Shown: piece by piece, positions 6,873 to 12,100 of the stretch
How the letters are laid out: each line of letters opens with the position of its first letter
How positions within the stretch are numbered: the first letter of the stretch is position 1
Assembly (NCBI GenBank): GCA_036558305.1
Contig: DATBFX010000476.1
Span: 1-14,366, forward strand
Origin: DATBFX01 sp036558305
GTDB lineage: Bacteria; Chloroflexota; Chloroflexia; Thermomicrobiales; UBA6265
Length of the DNA: 14,366 nt
Direction: 5' to 3'
Notes under the pieces: model-generated
The model's input: only the letters and a program-made list of their open reading frames with translations
The model's database searches: none
Told to the model about the DNA's origin: nothing
Position numbers and translations under genes: made by a program

Positions 6873-8378
6873 TCATCCGTGGTCGACCGTGCCTTCGGCC
6901 GTCGACCCTCCATTGGGACTCGTCCAGGTGAAGGCGAAGGAACCGTCGGTCCGCGGCGACAAGACGAAGGTCCCGCCGTCGACGCACACGCCGAGCCCTT
7001 CGGTGATGTGCTCCGTGAGCACGATCGATCCGTCACCGTCCACCCGTTCGAGGGTGAGTGAGGCTCGGCACCCCAGCGTCGGATAGTCGTCGCTCCCAAC
7101 CGTCTCCCCAATCAGTCCACCGGTGAAAAACATGGTGATCGGCCAGGAATCGGGTGGATTGGTTTGGGTTCCGGTGCCAGCGAGGGAACCCAGGTAGACG
7201 TCGGGCAACGCACTGCCGGCGGGTGGCGGGGTGCAGGTGCGGGCGCATAAGCCGGTCGGGCACGGCAAGTAGGTCGTCACGCACACCTCGTCGGCGCCGC
7301 AGTCGGCGTCGCTGCCGCACGCGGGGCTGTCGTCGCAGCCACCCATCACGATGTGGATGCAGGCCGCGGTTCCCGCGACCGAGCGCGCGCACTGGCAGCC
7401 CCCGGCGTCCTGCGCGCCGGGCACGCCGTGGCACGGCTGATCGCAGCCGCCGCAGTGGTCGGAATCGGTCGTGGTGTCGACGCAGAGGTCGTCGCACTGG
7501 ACGTGGTCGGCGTCGCAAATGCCGCCGGAGCTCGGATCGCCCGGGTCGACGCACGGCTCGCCAAACTCCGGCCCGGTGCCGTTCACGCCGACCAGGCCAA
7601 CCAGGTACCAGCCGTCGCCGACGCGATGGGTGGCGACGATCAGCGACCCGATCCCGCCAGCGCCGGCCTCGCCGCAGAAGGGGTCGAAGTAGGCGATGAC
7701 CGTCACGTCGGTGCTGTGCACGGAGGGGCGGCAGCCGTTCCCGGCCCACGATCCGAGCTGATAGGAGATACCCGTGCAGGCGGTGAAGTCGTGGACGGAC
7801 GTGGAATACCGACCGTTTTGCCAGAAGTCGTTCCAATCGGACGGCGCACTCCCCGGCAGGAAGGTGGCGGCGAATGCGTCGAAGTCGCCCGCGATGAGCG
7901 CGTCGATGGCGAGCTTCGCGATCGATTCGGGCGAGACCGCGAGGACGTCCGGAGCGGTGGTGAAGGAGCGGTCGGCGTGGGTGGCGTGTGTGCCGTTGGC
8001 GTTGCGGGAGCGGACCCGGTAGTGGTACGCCGTGGCGGGCGTCAGGTCCGTCAACGCCACCCGGTGGTCGGTGACCAGGGCGGCGTCGGCGACCGCCTGC
8101 CCCAGGTCCGGCGTCGGCCCGTACTCCACCGTGCCGTCCGCCGGCTCGCTCGTGGTCCACACCACGACCGCCGAGGTGGGGGTGATCGCCTCGACCCCGA
8201 TCCCTCCCAGCTTCGGCCCGGTCGACGGCGGCGCCAGCTCGACGAGCCGCGGCTCGTCGTCCGCATCGACGTGCCGCGCTCCCGTCAAGATGGCAAGTGC
8301 GGTTCCGAACAACCCGCGTCCGATCTGGCGCCTCGTCGCAACGCCTTTGACCAGACGGTCGAATCGGTGACCATCCAT
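6873..8378 (-). CDS. Tat-like leader, FN3, NTF2-like region, Cys-rich region and beta module protein
   Basis: 501 residues. The ATG at 8378 is preceded by GGAG at 8384-8387. The leader MDGHRFDRLV, Thr-Arg-Arg-Gln-Ile (15-19) and a hydrophobic stretch parallel those of the gene starting at 270. Residues 40-141 are the purple-acid-phosphatase-type FN3 domain. Residues about 146-275 resemble an NTF2-like fold (AKLAIDALIAGDFDAFAATF, then VTVIAYFDP and GDGWYLVGLVGV). Residues 276-382 hold about 20 cysteines in 'CDADHVQCDDLCVDTTTDSDHCGGCDQPC' style spacing, the pattern of Cys-rich 'stigma-like' modules seen in secreted proteins of Chloroflexota and Myxococcota. Residues about 394-495 are a beta module (GSLAGTGTQTNP, YPTLGC, LTLERV, EHITEGLGVCVDGG) shared with residues 166-272 of the PQQ-propeller protein. 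It follows the cupredoxin gene by 43 bases, so the two are probably cotranscribed. Substrate and role are unknown. Confidence 0.9.
   Translation of the reverse strand: MDGHRFDRLVKGVATRRQIGRGLFGTALAILTGARHVDADDEPRLVELAPPSTGPKLGGIGVEAITPTSAVVVWTTSEPADGTVEYGPTPDLGQAVADAALVTDHRVALTDLTPATAYHYRVRSRNANGTHATHADRSFTTAPDVLAVSPESIAKLAIDALIAGDFDAFAATFLPGSAPSDWNDFWQNGRYSTSVHDFTACTGISYQLGSWAGNGCRPSVHSTDVTVIAYFDPFCGEAGAGGIGSLIVATHRVGDGWYLVGLVGVNGTGPEFGEPCVDPGDPSSGGICDADHVQCDDLCVDTTTDSDHCGGCDQPCHGVPGAQDAGGCQCARSVAGTAACIHIVMGGCDDSPACGSDADCGADEVCVTTYLPCPTGLCARTCTPPPAGSALPDVYLGSLAGTGTQTNPPDSWPITMFFTGGLIGETVGSDDYPTLGCRASLTLERVDGDGSIVLTEHITEGLGVCVDGGTFVLSPRTDGSFAFTWTSPNGGSTAEGTVDHG
8118..8261 (-). repeat. Dispersed repeat of FN3-coding DNA, copy D
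   Basis: The closest match to 1-144, with about 121 of 144 bases identical by hand alignment and no gaps. The wider FN3 unit here spans 7956-8261. Confidence 0.7.
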
Positions 8379-8421
8379 CGCTGCTCCAAACGCCGACGGT
8401 GACTCCCGACGCGTCTTCCGA

Positions 8422-8895
8422 TCAGGTCACGACCAACGTGCCGACCATCCCGCTCTCTTTGTGACCGGGGACGTTGCAATAGAACTGGTAGGTGCCGGCC
8501 GGGGCGTCGATCGTGATCCGTCGCGTCGTGCCCGCGGCGACGTCCTGGCTGATGTTGAGCGCGTCGACGTTGAAGTTGTGCAAGAGCTTGCCGGTGTTGA
8601 GCAGGCTCACCGTGACGACCGTACCGGCCGGGATCGCCAACCGCTCTGGTCGAAACGCGACGTCGACGAGTTCGACCGTGATCTCGGTGCTCAAGCCGTT
8701 CGTCGGAGACGCGACCGCGGGTGAGGGCGACGCGGACACCGAAATCTCGGGCGAAGCCAGCGCGGTGTCCGCGCTGGCGGTGACCGGCCCCGTCGTGGGC
8801 GCGAGGTCCTTCTTCTCGTGTTTGCCGCCGCACGAGGCGAGCACGCCCGTCGCCAGCAGCACCGCGACCGAACCCCGAAGGCGCCCCTTATTCAT
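8422..8895 (-). CDS. Cupredoxin lipoprotein with intact type-1 copper site
   Basis: 157 residues from the ATG at 8895 (an ATG at 8904 is also possible). The frame remains open further upstream, but only here does a lipoprotein leader begin at once: MNKGRLRG, hydrophobic VAVLLATGV, then lipobox Leu-Ala-Ser-Cys22. GGGA lies eight bases upstream. Cys22 should be lipidated and anchor the protein outside the membrane. A Ser/Pro/Ala-rich tether (about 31-68) follows, then a blue-copper domain (about 70-157). The four usual ligands are visible: His106 (LLHNFNVDALN), Cys140, His145 and Met150 (the YCNVPGHKESGM loop). Family members carry single electrons between membrane or periplasmic oxidoreductases, or serve as copper stores. 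No partner oxidase is in the window. Its domain is a clear paralogue of the middle domain of the gene at 5461-6792 (DALN, AP.GTYQFY and GTLV shared). Confidence 0.92.
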   Translation of the reverse strand: MNKGRLRGSVAVLLATGVLASCGGKHEKKDLAPTTGPVTASADTALASPEISVSASPSPAVASPTNGLSTEITVELVDVAFRPERLAIPAGTVVTVSLLNTGKLLHNFNVDALNISQDVAAGTTRRITIDAPAGTYQFYCNVPGHKESGMVGTLVVT

Positions 8896-9005
8896 TGGCG
8901 GCATCCCATTTGGGTGCTCGCATGAGTTGCCCGAAGGTACGGTACCGCGATGAGTCGTTTCCGCGGTCGAGGTGAAACCACGATACGCATGTGGTCGCGC
9001 TCCGC

Positions 9006-9061
9006 GATCGGTTCTCCGGCCGATCATCTCTCGCCACGAGAGGCGAATCCCGAACGGTTCG
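9006..9061. other. Cluster of three short inverted repeats between the large mosaic gene and the cupredoxin gene
   Basis: GATCGG/CCGATC (9006-9025, eight-base loop), CTCTCG/CGAGAG (9028-9042, three-base loop) and CGAAC/GTTCG (9051-9061, one-base centre) follow one another in the 231-base gap 8896-9126. They may end the mosaic transcript or structure the leader of the cupredoxin message. No U-run or clear promoter boxes were found, and the rest of the gap shows nothing recognisable. Confidence 0.3.
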
Positions 9062-9126
9062 CTCGAGTCGCGAAGGAGCCGGGCATCGAACGACGACTGG
9101 CGGCCCGCCTCGTCTGCCGGCGCAAT

Positions 9127-12100
9127 TCAGAAAGTCCATGCTAGGTACCAAACGCCGTCGTGGGGTGGGAGGTCGAGTTGCGTCGCCGTCCCGCCGCCGA
9201 CCGGTTCGATCCGGACCGTCTGCTGCCCGCCGCCGTCCGCCACGTAGGCGAGCGCAGTCCCGTCCGGCGACCAGACCGGATCGCTGTCGTCGCCCCCGGA
9301 CCCGGCGATCGGCGTCGGCGTGCCGCCATCCGCGGAGACCACCGCGACGTGCCGGCTACCCTTCGGACCGACCTGGTAGGCCACGAATGTCCCATCCGGG
9401 CTGAAGCTCGGCGCGTCCTCGTTGCCGCTCGTTTCGGCCAGTGGCGCCGGGACCGACCCGTCGGGCGCTGCCAGGACGACGTCGAGATCGCCGTCCGCCT
9501 CGGTCACGTAGGCGATCCGGCCGTCCGCCGCCACCGCGGCGTCGGCCGCCGGGGCCGGGACGAACTCCGCCAACTCGCCGCCGTCGAGCGGCGCGGTCAT
9601 CAGGCGCGATCCGTCATCGCCGGTCACGGTGACGACGAATGTCTGGTCGTCGGCGAGCCAGGCGACGGCGGTGATCTGCCCGTCGCCGTGCCAGTCGGTC
9701 ACCTGGCTCTGGTTGCCCCCGTCCGGGTCCATCAGCCAGACCTGGTTGCTGCCGTCGGTTGCGTCGGAGAGGTAGGCGAGGCGGCTTCCGTCGTGCGACC
9801 AGGCGGGCGCCCATTCGTCACTGTCGGGTTTGGCCGTGAGTTGGGTCGAGTCTGCGGTGGCGAAGTCGTAGACGTAGACGTCCCAGTGACCGCCCAGCTT
9901 GAGGGCGTAGGCGAGGCGGCCGCTCGCCGCGGGGTTCGTCGCCGGCTCCTCGCCGCCCGAGGGCTCCCCTCCCGACTCGGGCGTTGCGGCGCTCTCCGTA
10001 TCGGGCGACGACACCACCTCACCCGACGTGTCGCCGGTGGCTTCCTCCGTCCCCGCCTCGCCGCCCGCGGGCAGCGAGACGACGATCCAGACCCCGTCGG
10101 CCGTCAGCTCGAACCCGACAGATGCGCCGGAGGCGTCGTCGACGGCGGTGTACGACCCGACGGGGAGGTCCAGCTCCGTCCCATCGGTCGCCGGCACCGC
10201 GTTGCCGTCGGCGTCGACGATCGTGAAGGTGACCGCGGCGGCGGTGCACGCCGAGGCATCGACCGTGTCGTCGAGGGCGAAGAAGGCGAAGGCGACCGGG
10301 TCCGTGACGTCGGGGCAGGCGTAGGCCGTGACCCGCACGTGGCCGGTCGCCGCGGTGCCGCCCGGTTCCTCGTTCGGCGGTGCGGTCCCGGTCGTGTCTT
10401 CCGCCGTCGCGTCGGTCGACTCGTCCCCCCCGATCGAGACGATCGCCGGCTCCTCGGTCGGCTCCTCGCTCGGTGGCGCGGCGTCGCTCGGCGCGGTCTC
10501 CGCCGGCGCGGCGGTGGGGACGGCGGTCTCCGTTGCGGCGGGCTCCTCGGTCGGCGTGGCCGCGGGCTCGGCCCCCCCGACCGGCACGATCGCCCCCGCC
10601 CCCGCCGCGGACGGCTCGTCTTCGACCCGCTCGGAGCGCAGGGTCGCTCGTGTCCGCTTCCCGCGCTTGACGGTGACCGCTTGCGGCGGGGCGATGGCGA
10701 GGCCGTCCGGCGCCTGGGTCTCGCTCAGCGTGTACTGCCCCGCCGCCACGCCGTCGATGCGGATCACGCCCTTGCTCCGGTGGGCGTCTCCCGGGCCGTT
10801 GTCGCAGACCGGGCCGTAGGAAGCCGCTCCTTCGAGCAGGACGCACGAGCCGAAGACGCGCTTGCCGGCCCCGTTGCGCCGGGTGACCTCGACGCTCCCG
10901 GGCTTCGTCGCTGCCTCCGTCGGTCGCCGGGGCGCGGCCGACGTGGGCGTCCGCGTCGGCTTCGGCGTTCGGGTCGCGGTTGGTGCGGCGTCGGGGGGCA
11001 ACTCCTCCGCCGGTGTGGCCCCGGTGGCCGGCACGATGGTCGAGGCGTCGCCCTCGTCCGCACCCGTCGGAGTGGCGGTGTCCGGCTCCGGCGTGGCCTC
11101 CTCCGTCGCCGTCGGTTCGGGACCTGGTCGGTCCGCGACCGCGATGCGGACGTTGGCCGTCCAGCCGCCGGTGTTGTCCGCCAGGGTGTCGGGGTCGTCG
11201 TTGACGGCCAGGTAAAGGGTGGCGGGTCCTGGTAGCGGATCCTCGTCCCCGCTGCGCCCGATCGAGCCGACGAAGAAGGGCGTCCCATCGCGACCGAAGC
11301 GGCCGACGAGGGCGTGGCAGGGCAGGCCCGGAGCGGGCCAGTCGTCCGGCGCGGTGCAGGAGAGGTCGCCGTCTGGCCCGATCCTCGGTCCGCCGTCCTC
11401 CGTCTGGACCGTCCCCCAGGCACGCCAGCTCCACGAGAAGCCGAGGGCCGGGGTGGTCGGGAGTGGGATGCCGGTGTCCACCCAGCCGCCATCGGCCGGG
11501 ACCGCCACCTGGAACCCGTCGCTGGGCGGCGCCGGGGTCGGCGTCGATGCCTCCGTTGCGCTGGAGGGTGCGGTCACCTCAGGCTGAGGTGTCTCCCCGG
11601 ACGTTGGCGTCCCCGCGTCTTCGGTCGGTTCGTCGGACGGCGCCACGCTCGCCGCCGGTTCCTCGACGGTCAGGACGGTTGCTTGGCCGGCCGCGACGGA
11701 AACCGCGCGGTCGGGCGCGGGGAGGAATCCGTCCGGGATCTCCCCGGCTTGGACGAGGACGTAGGCGCCCGCGGGCAGGTCCGGCACGTTCGTCGTGCCG
11801 TCGGTGGTCCCGTCCCAGGCATCGCAGCCATAAGCAACCCAGGCGCCGCGCTGCCCGCCGCCGGCGTCGGCGAAGACGTCGAAGCAGGCGCCGGGGATCG
11901 GCGCTCCGGTCTCCTCGACGGTCGAAACGACGAGCCGTCCAGGGCCGCTCGCCGGTGAGGGCGGGCACGGCGGTGTCGCGACGGTCGCCACCTCGCTGGG
12001 ATCGGAGACGAGGTCGCCGTGAACGCCGTAGACGACGTAGGCGTAGGACGTCTCCGGCTCCAGACCGTTGTCTCGGTATGAGGTCACGCCTGGGTCCACC

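Noticed and set aside
8930..8955. Tandem GGTAC/GGTACC as an operator.
   Set aside because: It is only a six-base palindrome with one partial repeat, which is expected by chance in this length of DNA.
8896..9027. Longer cupredoxin protein starting at 9027.
   Set aside because: It would bury the lipoprotein signal (Leu-Ala-Ser-Cys) in the middle of the chain; starting at 8895 gives a standard leader.
11030..11050. Sortase anchoring motif (VPATG) in the large protein.
   Set aside because: It is internal, more than 600 residues before the C-terminus, without a following membrane segment and basic tail.
9160..11235. A 691-codon open frame on the plus strand under the large mosaic gene.
   Set aside because: Its composition is Arg/Gly/Val-rich with no motif, while the opposite strand reads as SpaA-like, LecA-like and TolB-like domains.
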